Notes under the pieces: model-generated
Database searches by the model: none
What the model was told of the DNA's origin: nothing
Seen by the model: the letters and a program-made list of their open reading frames with translations, nothing else
Part shown: positions 26,149-34,221 of the stretch, piece by piece
Layout of the letters: the number at the start of each line of letters is the position of its first letter
How positions within the stretch are numbered: the first letter of the stretch is position 1
NCBI GenBank assembly: GCA_016234405.1
Contig: JACRCC010000037.1
Span: forward strand, 1-58,718
Direction of reading: 5' to 3'
DNA length: 58,718 nt
Source: Deltaproteobacteria bacterium
GTDB taxonomy: Bacteria > Desulfobacterota > GWC2-55-46
Translations under genes and position numbers: made by a program

Positions 26149-28008
26149 TTATTCCTTCCCTCCGGTCTTCAACCCCAATATCAGCGCGGCAATCCGGGGC
26201 GAAACCCCGGCCACCGAACCAAGCTCTTCAACGGAGGAGTTTATCATCCCTTCGATGTCTCCGAATCTTTCAAAGAGCGCCTTCTTGGTCTTAATCCCTA
26301 TGCCGGGGATAGCGTCAATGACCGATGATACCGCCTTTGACCTGAGCCTTCTGTGATAGGTTACGGCTAACCTGTGCACCGTATCGCGTATCCTCCTTAT
26401 GAGGAGGTCGGGTCTTGAGTTTTCTTTGAGCGCCACGGGGTCTTTGACGTTGGGCCGGAAGACCCTCTCGCCCAGCGCCACTTTTCGAAACGGAAGTTTT
26501 TTCATACACGCTCCTTCGTGCTGAAAAGTGGCGCTGGGCCTGTCTTTGGCGAGCGCGGCAACGTCCACCCCCCGTACCCCCAATTCCGTTAAAACCCTGC
26601 AAGTGATGTTCAACTGCCCCTTTCCGCCGTCAACGAGGATGAGGTCGGGCGGGACCGCGTCTTGGCCGCCCCTATACCGCCTCTCTAACACCTCGCGCAT
26701 CATCGCGTAGTCATCAGGGCCTTCTGCGCCTTTTATTTTGTAACGCCTGTAAGAGTCTTTGTGCGGCTCTCCGTTCTTAAAGACCGCCATCGCGCCTACT
26801 GCCATTGCCCCGCCGATATTGGATATGTCGAAGGCCTCAATCGTATTTGGGAGATTTAGAAGGTGAAGCCTGTCTTTGAGTTCCGATATAACCGTTGCGC
26901 GTGAAACGGACGCATCCCCCTTTTTCGTCAGACTCTCCCTTGCGTTCTCCAAGGCCATCTTGAGGAGTTTCAATTTCTCCCCCCGGAGAGGCGCGAATAT
27001 GCGCGCCTTCCGCCCTTTTTTCTCGCTGAGCCATTCGGACAAAAAAGCCGCGTCTTCGATTTGAAGGGGGATAATCACCTCATCCGGCACATACCGACTG
27101 CCCATGTAGAACCGCGCCAAAAAAGACGATATGGCCTCGTCATCCGGCAGCCCGGCATCCTCGAAGAAGTAACCCTCGCCCCCCACGAGCCTTCCGTCCC
27201 TTACGAAAAGCGCCTGAATGACGCACGCCCCGTGGTCTTTTGCCGCCGCGAAAACATCCCTGTCTATCGGCTTGTGCGTTACGGCCTTTTGCTCCTCGAG
27301 CATCCCTTTTATTGACTCCATCCTGTCCCTGAGTTTTGCCGCCTCCTCGAAATCAAGACGCATCGAGGCGGAGCGCATCTTATCCTTGAGGAGTTTCAGG
27401 AGTTCCCTATTCTTGCCTTTAAGGAAAAGAACCGCTCCTTTTACGAGTTCCTTGTACCCGTCTTCGGTTATAAGCCCCATTGCCGGCGCAGCGCACAGCC
27501 CCAACTGATAATCGAGACATGGTCTAACTCTATTCCTGAAAACGGACTCGCCGCACACGCGCAGAGGGAAGAGCCTTCTCAGGAACTTCACCGTGTCGCG
27601 CACCGCGCGGGTGGAGACATAGGGGCCGAAATAGAGGCCGCCGTCTTTTTTAATATCGCGCGTTACGAGTATGCGCGGAAATTTTTCGTAAGCGGTTATC
27701 TTGATGGAGCAGTAGGTCTTGCTGTCTTTGAGCCTTATGTTGCAGCGGGGTTTGTATTTCTTGAGGAGCGTGTCCTCTAAAAAGAGCGCCTCTTTTTCGT
27801 TGGCCGTGATTATCCAATCAATATCCGTTGCCCTTGACGCGAGGAATTTGACCGACGGGCGCGAATCGCCCGAAGAACGGAAATAAGACACAACCCTCTC
27901 CCGCAGGTTCTTGGCCTTGCCGATGTAGAGCGCTTCCCCAGATTTACCCTTCATCAGATATACGCCCGGCGCGGCCGGCAGGCTTTTGAGTTTATCCTCT
28001 ATCCCCAT
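26149..28008 (-). CDS. uvrC: Excinuclease ABC subunit C, with in-frame palindromic element
   Basis: Dual-incision nuclease of nucleotide excision repair. Domains in order: GIY-YIG (PGVYLMKGKSGEALYIGKAK), UVR motif (LDFEEAAKLRDRMESIKGM), RNase H-like endonuclease (AFDISNIGGAMAVGAMAVF; DLILVDGGKGQL) and C-terminal HhH pair (DAIPGIGIKTKKALFERFG). Residues 491-513, between ALAKDR and RVFRPN, are encoded by a 70-bp palindromic element that also occurs at 21840 and 51709. That site is a length-variable loop in UvrC proteins, so the protein is probably functional. 619 residues. Confidence 0.95.
   Translation of the reverse strand: MGIEDKLKSLPAAPGVYLMKGKSGEALYIGKAKNLRERVVSYFRSSGDSRPSVKFLASRATDIDWIITANEKEALFLEDTLLKKYKPRCNIRLKDSKTYCSIKITAYEKFPRILVTRDIKKDGGLYFGPYVSTRAVRDTVKFLRRLFPLRVCGESVFRNRVRPCLDYQLGLCAAPAMGLITEDGYKELVKGAVLFLKGKNRELLKLLKDKMRSASMRLDFEEAAKLRDRMESIKGMLEEQKAVTHKPIDRDVFAAAKDHGACVIQALFVRDGRLVGGEGYFFEDAGLPDDEAISSFLARFYMGSRYVPDEVIIPLQIEDAAFLSEWLSEKKGRKARIFAPLRGEKLKLLKMALENARESLTKKGDASVSRATVISELKDRLHLLNLPNTIEAFDISNIGGAMAVGAMAVFKNGEPHKDSYRRYKIKGAEGPDDYAMMREVLERRYRGGQDAVPPDLILVDGGKGQLNITCRVLTELGVRGVDVAALAKDRPSATFQHEGACMKKLPFRKVALGERVFRPNVKDPVALKENSRPDLLIRRIRDTVHRLAVTYHRRLRSKAVSSVIDAIPGIGIKTKKALFERFGDIEGMINSSVEELGSVAGVSPRIAALILGLKTGGKE
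26470..26539. repeat. Palindromic element inside the uvrC coding sequence
   Basis: GCCCAGCGCCACTTTTC (26470-26486) and GAAAAGTGGCGCTGGGC (26523-26539) are perfect 17-bp inverted arms around a 36-bp centre. Read on the minus strand, the centre begins AGCACGAAGGAGCGTGTATG, matching ATCACGAAGATGCGTCTGTA in the intergenic copy at 51726. It is translated as part of UvrC. Confidence 0.93.
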
Positions 28009-28052
28009 AACGGCTATTATTACACAACGGAAAAACGGATTACAACCCGCGT

Positions 28053-28100
28053 AAAAATAAAAATCCCCGCCGCATTTAAGCGGCGGGGATTTTTATTTTT
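28053..28100 (-). terminator. Strong terminator downstream of efp
   Basis: A 21-bp perfect stem: AAAAATAAAAATCCCCGCCG + C (28053-28073) with its complement at 28080-28100, 6-nt loop. T-rich arms on both strands make it bidirectional in form; only efp needs it. Confidence 0.93.
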
Positions 28101-28116
28101 CTAACCGTCAAACCCG

Positions 28117-28680
28117 CTAACCCTTAGCCCTCTCCAAATATTTCCCCTCTCCCGTGTCCACCCTTATTGTCTCTCCGGATTCTATAAACGGGGGGACGTT
28201 TACGACAAGGCCGGTTTCAAGCGTTGCGGGTTTCACCGAGGCCGTAACGGTCGCGCCCCTCATGTTCGGGGCGGTCTCTACGACCTTGAGCTCGACCACC
28301 TTTGGCGGGTCAACTCCGACCGGCGCCCCCTCGTAATACTCAATCATGAACTTGATGTTCGGCGTGAGGTAATAGACGTTGTCGCCGAGAACGTCGGCTG
28401 AAAGGGACATCTGCTCGTAGGTCGCGCTGTTCATGAAGTGATAGTCCGTGCCGTCATTGTAGAGATACTCCATCTCGTGCTGCTCGAGGTGCGCCTTTTC
28501 GAGCTTATCTTCTGACCTGAACCTGTTCTCGGCCGATGAGCCGGTCTTGAGGTTTTTGAGTTTTGTCTGCACCATGCCGCGCCAATTGCCAGGCGTGATG
28601 TGCTGGACCGTGGCGACCCTGTACGGTTCTCCGTTATAGAGGATCGTCATCCCTACTCTCAGCTGCGTTGCCGGTATCAT
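28117..28680 (-). CDS. efp: Elongation factor P with an Asn-tipped loop
   Basis: Three-domain tRNA-mimic that relieves ribosome stalling at polyproline. MIPATQLRVGMTILYNGEPYR starts the KOW-like domain I, and the OB domains II and III follow, ending TIRVDTGEGKYLERAKG. The loop that reaches the peptidyl-transferase centre reads HITPGNWRGM. Aligned with PGKG of E. coli EF-P, the tip position is Asn32, not Lys or Arg, so neither beta-lysylation nor rhamnosylation is expected at that site. 187 residues. AGAAGGAG lies 12 nt before the ATG, and it has its own promoter. Confidence 0.95.
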   Translation of the reverse strand: MIPATQLRVGMTILYNGEPYRVATVQHITPGNWRGMVQTKLKNLKTGSSAENRFRSEDKLEKAHLEQHEMEYLYNDGTDYHFMNSATYEQMSLSADVLGDNVYYLTPNIKFMIEYYEGAPVGVDPPKVVELKVVETAPNMRGATVTASVKPATLETGLVVNVPPFIESGETIRVDTGEGKYLERAKG

Positions 28681-28739
28681 GCTGCCCTGCGGCTCCTTCT
28701 CTCGTATTTGCGCCCATGCGGCGCGGTCTTGAATGTTTA

Positions 28740-28768
28740 ATTATATCATTTGAGAGTTGCCCCCGCAA
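28740..28768 (-). promoter_or_regulatory. efp promoter
   Basis: Minus strand TTGCGG (28768-28763), 17-nt spacer, TATAAT (28745-28740). The leader before the efp ATG would be about 53 nt. Confidence 0.7.
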
Positions 28769-28774
28769 CAACAT

Positions 28775-30115
28775 TCAGCCCACGAACTTTTTCACATAGC
28801 CGGCCGTGTTGACCGCGTTGAGCTTGCGAAAGAGCAAGTCGAACCTGTCTTCGAGTTCCTTGCCTATGGCGGCCTTTACCACATCGCCCATGTTCCACAT
28901 CTTTTCCTTGAACGGGCCGAAGCCCTTTTTTCTGGTCTTATAAATAAATTGTTCGTCCGTGTCCTCTTTTTTCCGCTCATCGGCGCACTTGGACATGAGG
29001 TGCGCGTATATCTCTTTTTTCAACGCAGCCGGGAAATACGCGCTGTCGTAGACCATGTTCTGAAAACCCGTTGCCAGATGCACCTCGGCCGCGCTCTTCT
29101 TGGGGAATAGATCGAATGCGTCGTCCGGCAGAGTCGAGGCCCCGTGCTGAACGACTCCGGCAAGGCCAAGAGTCCGTGATATCTTGGAGAGCTTCTCGAT
29201 GGTGTCGAAGTCAACCTTCACCTTTGCGATTGTTCCGTCAGGCAAAGGCACGCCGCCGTGCGTGGTGCCGGTCTGGATGCTAATCTTACTTATGCCTTTC
29301 ATACCCTTTGGCAGGCGCCCCTTGTACCCGTCCATAAAGGCGCGGAGTTCTTCTTCGGTCGAGTTCTTGCCGCCGACCTCGCCTATCTCTCCGCCGACCG
29401 AGATAGTCACGCCCTTTGGTTCGTTCAGCCGGATGTATTCGGTAAGTATGGCCGTTGTCTCGAAGTTCGGCCTCTGCTGCTCCGTGACATCCGGTTTCGA
29501 GAGGTCAACGACCGTGGATGAATCGATGTCAATGTTGTAGAATTCCGCCTCTATCGCCTCTTTTATGAGTTTCTTGACGTCGTTTATCTCGGCGTTTTTA
29601 TCCTGGCTGAACTTTTTTGCGTTAATCTGGAAGTGGTCTCCCTGCACGAAGACCGGGCCTTTATAGCCTTCTTTGACGGCAGCCGCGATGCAGCAGGCCG
29701 TATACTCCGCGGGCCTCTGGTCAGTGTAACCTATCTCGCTCTTGGCTATCTCGAAGAGGAATGCCCCCGCCTTATTTTTCCGCGCAGCCCTGAATATCGC
29801 GGCCGCCGTGTCGTACGTCAGCCCGCGTATGTTTATGGCCGGGACCGTGAACCCGCCGCACTCTCCCCTGCCGAAGGCCTCGTAAAGCCTCTGAATGGAG
29901 GCGGAGCGAACCCCGAGCCTTGCGCCAATCGTCTTTATCAAAAGCCTGCACTCGTCCCTGACTTCCTTTTCCCTGCTGAATACGGCGTTATAGATGAGTC
30001 CGTCAATGCACTTTGAGCGTATGAGTTTTTCGTCCGTAACCTCGACGGCCGCGCCGACGCCCTTTACCGCGCCCTTGAGGAAATCATAAACCGCGCCAGT
30101 AGACTTCAGTTCCAT
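28775..30115 (-). CDS. fba: Class II fructose-bisphosphate aldolase family protein
   Basis: Zinc-dependent aldolase of glycolysis/gluconeogenesis. Ligand and active-site motifs are FVQGDHFQIN (Asp-His), GGEIGEVGG (Glu/Gly-rich loop) and VVQHGAST (His). The core aligns from about residue 71 (SIQRLYEAFGRGECGGFTVPA). The first ~70 residues are an extension beyond usual FBA proteins, and 446 residues is long, so it belongs to a divergent class II branch whose precise substrate is not certain. AAAGGAGGGAG is a strong ribosome site. It is a separate gene after the glycosyltransferase. Confidence 0.85.
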   Translation of the reverse strand: MELKSTGAVYDFLKGAVKGVGAAVEVTDEKLIRSKCIDGLIYNAVFSREKEVRDECRLLIKTIGARLGVRSASIQRLYEAFGRGECGGFTVPAINIRGLTYDTAAAIFRAARKNKAGAFLFEIAKSEIGYTDQRPAEYTACCIAAAVKEGYKGPVFVQGDHFQINAKKFSQDKNAEINDVKKLIKEAIEAEFYNIDIDSSTVVDLSKPDVTEQQRPNFETTAILTEYIRLNEPKGVTISVGGEIGEVGGKNSTEEELRAFMDGYKGRLPKGMKGISKISIQTGTTHGGVPLPDGTIAKVKVDFDTIEKLSKISRTLGLAGVVQHGASTLPDDAFDLFPKKSAAEVHLATGFQNMVYDSAYFPAALKKEIYAHLMSKCADERKKEDTDEQFIYKTRKKGFGPFKEKMWNMGDVVKAAIGKELEDRFDLLFRKLNAVNTAGYVKKFVG

Positions 30116-30153
30116 AAACTCCCTCCTTTAGAGCTTTTATTTTATAAATACGG

Positions 30154-30834
30154 CTATTCCTGCGCATAATAAATCCCGTATAGACGCGCCGGAGAGACCC
30201 CGATGAACCAAAGCAATAAAACGAGCCAATTCCTGAGCGTGGAGCGCGCAACGCCGTTCTTCTCCCATCGCCGGGCCGAGGTCTTGACGCGGTCTTTGAG
30301 CACGACGACGCGCCCAAACTTCCTTAATCTCTTAACACAATCAACGTCCTCCATCAAGGGGAGTTTATTGAAGCCGCCGCAGTTTAAAAACGCCTCTCTC
30401 CTTGCGAATATCGCCTGATCGCCGTAGATGAGGCCGAGCCTTGAGGCCCTGAAATTAACCGCAGCCTCGATGACCCTGAATATCCGTCTATCGGAAACTA
30501 TCGAAAGGGAAAACGCTCCGGCAACCACCCCGTCATCCGCCAACGCCGCTTTCACCATTCCTGCCCAACCCTCCGGCAAAATAGAGTCGGCGTGCAAAAA
30601 CAAAAGCGCGTCCCCCGAAGACGCATCGGCCCCGGCGTCCATCTGACGACCCCTACTGGGCCTGCCGGCCCGCGTGGATATTACCTTTGCCCCGCATCGC
30701 GCCGCTCTTTGCAAAATCCCGTCAAGGCTGCCGCCGTCAGCCACGATAACCTCAAAGGCGTCTACCGCGGATTTGAGCGTCTCTTCGATAACCCCGGCCT
30801 CGTTCAACGCCGGGACTATCACGGATACCTTCAC
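30154..30834 (-). CDS. Family 2 glycosyltransferase (TIGR04283-like)
   Basis: GT-A-fold glycosyltransferase. The N-terminus VSVIVPALNEAGVIEETLKS, the DGGSLDG loop, LLFLHADSILPEGW (metal-binding Asp region) and LIYGDQAIFARREAF are as in the TIGR04283 family. One C-terminal hydrophobic segment (LRNWLVLLLWFIG) suggests membrane association. The start overlaps the histidine kinase stop by 4 nt, so the two are co-translated. Substrate is unknown; relatives are annotated in arsenosugar or envelope glycan pathways, but nothing else in the window supports either role. Confidence 0.85.
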   Translation of the reverse strand: MKVSVIVPALNEAGVIEETLKSAVDAFEVIVADGGSLDGILQRAARCGAKVISTRAGRPSRGRQMDAGADASSGDALLFLHADSILPEGWAGMVKAALADDGVVAGAFSLSIVSDRRIFRVIEAAVNFRASRLGLIYGDQAIFARREAFLNCGGFNKLPLMEDVDCVKRLRKFGRVVVLKDRVKTSARRWEKNGVARSTLRNWLVLLLWFIGVSPARLYGIYYAQE

Positions 30835-32153
30835 TTTGCGCCCTCAACCGCCTTTTTCACCTCAAGCCACTGTTCCTTTTCCACCACCGGCAGCTCGATA
30901 GTCACAAGGGCGCCGCCTTCCGGCGGCGCGGAGAGTGAGATGCTCCCGCCGTGCTCGGTTATTATGCCGTGCGCCATGGAAAGCCCCAACCCTGCGCCCT
31001 TGCCAACTGCCTTTGTCGTAAAAAACGGGTCAAAGGCCTTGTTTATAACGTCCTGCGGTATGCCGGGGCCGTTGTCCTTGACGGATATCTCGATTTTGCG
31101 CTTCCGCGTTCGCGTGGTTATCTCGATCCTGCCCTCTTTTTTGGCTGAGACGATTGCGTCCTCGGCGTTGCTGATGAGGTTTATGAATATCTGCTGCATC
31201 TGTTGGGCGTCCAACATGGTCATGGGCAGCCCCAAATCGAGGTTGAGGCCAACCTCTACGTTGTTCGCGGACAATGAATATACCCTAAGCTCTAACGCCT
31301 TCCTTATTATGTCATTTATGTTCTGGTATTCCCTCTCCGCCCTTTTCGACCGGGCGAAGGAGAGAAGGTTACTTACTATCTTGGCGGTTCTCAGGGATTC
31401 GTTGTAAATCTTGCCGAGTTTTTCTCTCACCTCGGAGATTGTTTTATCCCCGGGCGCATCCATCAGTATCTGGGAAAACCCCATTATTCCCATAAGTGGG
31501 TTATTTATCTCATGCGCGATGCCGGCCACGAGTTTTCCGACGGTCGAGAGCCTCTCGGACTGGACGAGCTGGTCTCTCAAAAACTTTTCGCGCGTAATGT
31601 CGCGCGCTATAAACACGCAGGCAGGGACGTCATTTCCCGCAATCTTCAATTTGAAGGGAAAGGTCGTTACCCTGTAGACGCCGTCGAAGACCATGTCGTC
31701 CACGTCCGCCTCCATCGCGGAGCATGACTCAATGGTCTTTGCGACCATGCACTTGCCGGATGCGGCGTCCCGTCCATAGTATATCTCGGAGCAGCTTTTG
31801 CCGATAAGGTCCTGCGGCCTTACGTTCTTCTTTTCCGCCAATGCCAGGTTTACCTTTATCGTTCCGCTCTGCGCGTCGTGGATCGAGATGAGGTCGGCAA
31901 TCGAGTCGAAGGTGGTTTCCCACTCCTTTTTGCTCCTCTCAATCTCGCCCAACAGTTTTTTATTCTCGGCCTCTTTTTTCTCCGAGGCGTTGAGCAGATT
32001 CAAGGCGCAGACGAGAGCAACAACGAATACGGCCCCGGAAATCCATGCGCCGTTATAAAACGACCAGACTGCTCCTAAAACAAGAAGCACGCACACAAAG
32101 GCCGCGAGTTTGAAGGGGGTATTGCCCCCATGCCGTATGTTGCTTTTTTGCAT
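30831..32153 (-). CDS. PAS-domain sensor histidine kinase
   Basis: Two N-terminal membrane helices (about 14-30, 36-50) are followed by a short coiled coil, a PAS domain (TTFDSIADLISIHDAQSG to FIARDITREKF), a HisKA domain with GKLVAGIAHEINNPLMGIMG (phospho-His) and an HATPase with IFINLISNAEDAI (N), VKDNGPGIP (G1) and GKGAGLGLSMAHGII (G2). The PAS segment holds Cys residues (KSCSEIYYGRDAASGKCM) that could bind a metal or react to redox state, though this is speculation. No response regulator is adjacent. It lies 17 nt after gpsA. 440 residues. Confidence 0.92.
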   Translation of the reverse strand: MQKSNIRHGGNTPFKLAAFVCVLLVLGAVWSFYNGAWISGAVFVVALVCALNLLNASEKKEAENKKLLGEIERSKKEWETTFDSIADLISIHDAQSGTIKVNLALAEKKNVRPQDLIGKSCSEIYYGRDAASGKCMVAKTIESCSAMEADVDDMVFDGVYRVTTFPFKLKIAGNDVPACVFIARDITREKFLRDQLVQSERLSTVGKLVAGIAHEINNPLMGIMGFSQILMDAPGDKTISEVREKLGKIYNESLRTAKIVSNLLSFARSKRAEREYQNINDIIRKALELRVYSLSANNVEVGLNLDLGLPMTMLDAQQMQQIFINLISNAEDAIVSAKKEGRIEITTRTRKRKIEISVKDNGPGIPQDVINKAFDPFFTTKAVGKGAGLGLSMAHGIITEHGGSISLSAPPEGGALVTIELPVVEKEQWLEVKKAVEGAK

Positions 32154-32170
32154 AAAAAGGCCGCCCTGCG

Positions 32171-33169
32171 TTATTCGCCTTTTAGTCCCCGCGTCATGAG
32201 TTCCATGACAGCGGCCTTAGGGGATTTGCCCTCGGCGATAACCTTGAAGACCTCGGCGATTATGGGCATCTCAACGCCGAGGCTATTAGCAAGCCCCATT
32301 GCGGCCTTGGAAGTCCTGACGCCTTCGGCGACCATCTTCATGCCGGAGGTTATTTCCTTTATGGTCTTACCCCTGCCGACCGCGACGCCGGTTGAGTAGT
32401 TTCTGCTCAAGGACGCGGTGCAGGTCAAGACCAAATCCCCGAGGCCTGAGAGTCCCGCGAAGGTCTCCGGCCGCGCCCCGAGCGCGCAACCGAGCCTCGA
32501 CATCTCCGCAAGCCCCCTTGTGATGAGCGCTGCCCTTGCGTTTAACCCAAGCTCCAAGCCGTCCGATATGCCCGCGGCTATGGCAATGACGTTTTTAAAC
32601 GCGCCGCCAAGCTCGACCCCGACCGCGTCTGAGTTCGTATATACGCGGAAATACGGCGTTGAAAACGCCTCCTGCACGGCCTTGGCCGCAGTTGAAGAAG
32701 CGGATGCCGCGCATATTGCCGCCGGCAGCCTCCTCACGACCTCTTTTGCGAAGGACGGACCTGACAATACCGCTATACCGGAGTAAAGGACTTCTTTGAG
32801 CGCGTCCTTCAACACCGCGGACGGCGTTAAAAACGTCTCCTCCTCGATGCCCTTTGTCGCGCTCACGATTACTGCGTCCTTAGCGATAAACGCGCGCGCC
32901 GTGTCCCAAACATGACGCAGCCCGTGGGATGGAATTGCGCTGACCACAAGACCCGCGCCGCCCAGCGCCTCTTCGAGGAGGAAGGTCGTCCGCAGGTCTT
33001 TGCAGAGTTTTACCCCCGGCAGGTAGACGCTGTTTTCGCGGTCTTTCTCCATTGAAGCCGCAAGGCCGCTGTCGCGCGCCCAGAGCGTGGTTTCAAAACC
33101 CTTTGAGGCAAGGAGGTCGGCAAGTGTAGTCCCCCAGCTTCCCGCGCCCAAGACTGTATATTTTTTCAT
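32171..33169 (-). CDS. gpsA: Glycerol-3-phosphate dehydrogenase [NAD(P)+]
   Basis: Makes sn-glycerol-3-phosphate for phospholipids. The N-terminal Rossmann motif VLGAGSWGTTLA, SATKGIEEETFLTPSA, the catalytic Lys in GGAFKNVIAIAAGISDG, and SRLGCALGARPETFAGLSGLGDL are diagnostic. I chose the ATG at 33169 (MKKYTVLGAG), with GAGGA upstream; the open frame extends to 33256 only by reading through the dispersed repeat at 33196. 332 residues, full length. It heads a cluster gpsA, histidine kinase, glycosyltransferase with tight spacing. Confidence 0.95.
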   Translation of the reverse strand: MKKYTVLGAGSWGTTLADLLASKGFETTLWARDSGLAASMEKDRENSVYLPGVKLCKDLRTTFLLEEALGGAGLVVSAIPSHGLRHVWDTARAFIAKDAVIVSATKGIEEETFLTPSAVLKDALKEVLYSGIAVLSGPSFAKEVVRRLPAAICAASASSTAAKAVQEAFSTPYFRVYTNSDAVGVELGGAFKNVIAIAAGISDGLELGLNARAALITRGLAEMSRLGCALGARPETFAGLSGLGDLVLTCTASLSRNYSTGVAVGRGKTIKEITSGMKMVAEGVRTSKAAMGLANSLGVEMPIIAEVFKVIAEGKSPKAAVMELMTRGLKGE

Positions 33170-33195
33170 TGAGTCCTCGTGCCCGCAGCTCCGGG

Positions 33196-33283
33196 CTATG
33201 ATGAACGCTTCCTTTTCCCTCTCCCCCCTCGCGGGGGAGGGCAGCCCTGACGGCATCAGGCCTGAAGGCCTGAGCTACAGGCT
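33196..33283. repeat. Dispersed intergenic repeat, copy 2
   Basis: Shares ATGATGAACGCTTCCTT, CCTCGCGGGGGAGGGCAG and GCAGCCCTGA...CTGAGCTA with 4562-4712 and lacks the 60-bp insert seen there. It occupies the gap between the TPR lipoprotein and gpsA and contains the palindrome CAGGCCTGAAGGCCTG. Confidence 0.78.
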
Positions 33284-34187
33284 ATGGCGGATTTACCCCC
33301 GGCGGCAGCGTCTTAGGGTCATGGCCGTCTTTGAGCCGCGCCTCTATCCACTCGCGCAGGGCCGTAACCGCGGCCTTGTTGTGATACTGCGGCTCTATCT
33401 CACGGAGGAGCACGAGCGCCTCTCCCTGACGCCCGGTCTCGTTTAGTACCTTGGCCTTATAGAACTCGGCCTCGAGCACAAAGGGGTCTTTCGGATATTT
33501 GGATATAAGTTTATCATACCATTCCATTGCCTCGGATGTCTTGCCCTCCACGTAGCTCATGCCGCCCATGTTGAAATATATCTGAGGTATCAGGACGTGG
33601 CTGCCCGTGGTCCTGAGAAGCTCCGAGAACTCTACCCTTGCCTGCGCCAAGTCGTTCATCTTCATATATTCGGAGGCAACCGCGAAGTGAAACCTCTGTG
33701 CATCGCCGGGCCTCTCGACCATGAGCCTCTGGTAATGCGCTATGGCCTTCCTGTGGTCTCCTAAGTCCGAGTAGATCTGCGCGAGGTCTTCCCTCGCGTC
33801 CACGGTTTCGGCGCTTCCCGGATACATGTAATAGAGGGTGGCGTAGGCGTCAAGCGCCCTTTTACGCTCGCCGAGGTATTTGTTGTAGATGTAGGCTATC
33901 TTGTATTGGCTCTTGGGGGCGTAGGAACTCTCAGGGTGCTTGTTTACGACGTAGGAGTACTGCAAGAGCGCCTCCTCGAAGCTCCCGGTCCCGAGGGATT
34001 TTTCGGCCTTCTCGAATACGTGCTCCGCCGGGTCTGTCGAGCATCCCGCAAAAAAGACGACGAGCGCGATGAGGAGATTAATCAGGGATGCGCAATGGGG
34101 TGTAGGACGTAGGAGGTGGGTAGTGGTAAAAGATTTTACCACGCGCCGCGTCCTACTCCCCGCACCCCATTCTTCCATACTCCCCAT
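33282..34187 (-). CDS. TPR-repeat lipoprotein (BamD/YbgF-like)
   Basis: Outer-membrane-directed lipoprotein: hydrophobic stretch NLLIALVVFFAGC ends in a lipobox Cys, followed by five to six TPR-like repeats (AEKSLGTGSFEEALLQYSYV; DLGDHRKAIAHYQRLM; EGKTSEAMEWYDKLIS). It may scaffold envelope assembly, as BamD and CpoB do. Start is uncertain. The ATG at 34187 gives ~30 residues ahead of the hydrophobic core, translated from the hairpin repeat; an in-frame GTG at 34142 or a non-ATG start closer in is possible. The protein ends about 110 nt before gpsA, separated by a dispersed repeat. Confidence 0.8.
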   Translation of the reverse strand: MGSMEEWGAGSRTRRVVKSFTTTHLLRPTPHCASLINLLIALVVFFAGCSTDPAEHVFEKAEKSLGTGSFEEALLQYSYVVNKHPESSYAPKSQYKIAYIYNKYLGERKRALDAYATLYYMYPGSAETVDAREDLAQIYSDLGDHRKAIAHYQRLMVERPGDAQRFHFAVASEYMKMNDLAQARVEFSELLRTTGSHVLIPQIYFNMGGMSYVEGKTSEAMEWYDKLISKYPKDPFVLEAEFYKAKVLNETGRQGEALVLLREIEPQYHNKAAVTALREWIEARLKDGHDPKTLPPGVNPP

Positions 34188-34210
34188 TTACCACCTCCCG
34201 CGTCCTACTC
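34093..34210. repeat. Hairpin of GTAGGACG/GTAGGAGG-type units
   Basis: GTGTAGGACGTAGGAGG through GTGGTAAAA meets TTTTACCACG through GTCCTACTCCCC at a 2-bp loop near 34131-34136, and further CCTCCCGCGTCCTACTCC units follow. It spans the gyrA 3' flank and runs into the 5' codons of the TPR lipoprotein. Confidence 0.75.
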
Positions 34211-34221
34211 CCCACATCCAA

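Noticed and set aside
30592-31407. 271-codon open frame on the plus strand across the glycosyltransferase and kinase
   Set aside because: It lies opposite two well-supported genes with clear motifs; it has no ribosome site or family motif.
32950-32975. Possible fourth copy of the uvrC/larC palindromic element (CGCCCAGCGCCTC in gpsA)
   Set aside because: Only the core of one arm matches; there is no inverted partner or related centre, and the codons are normal for gpsA.
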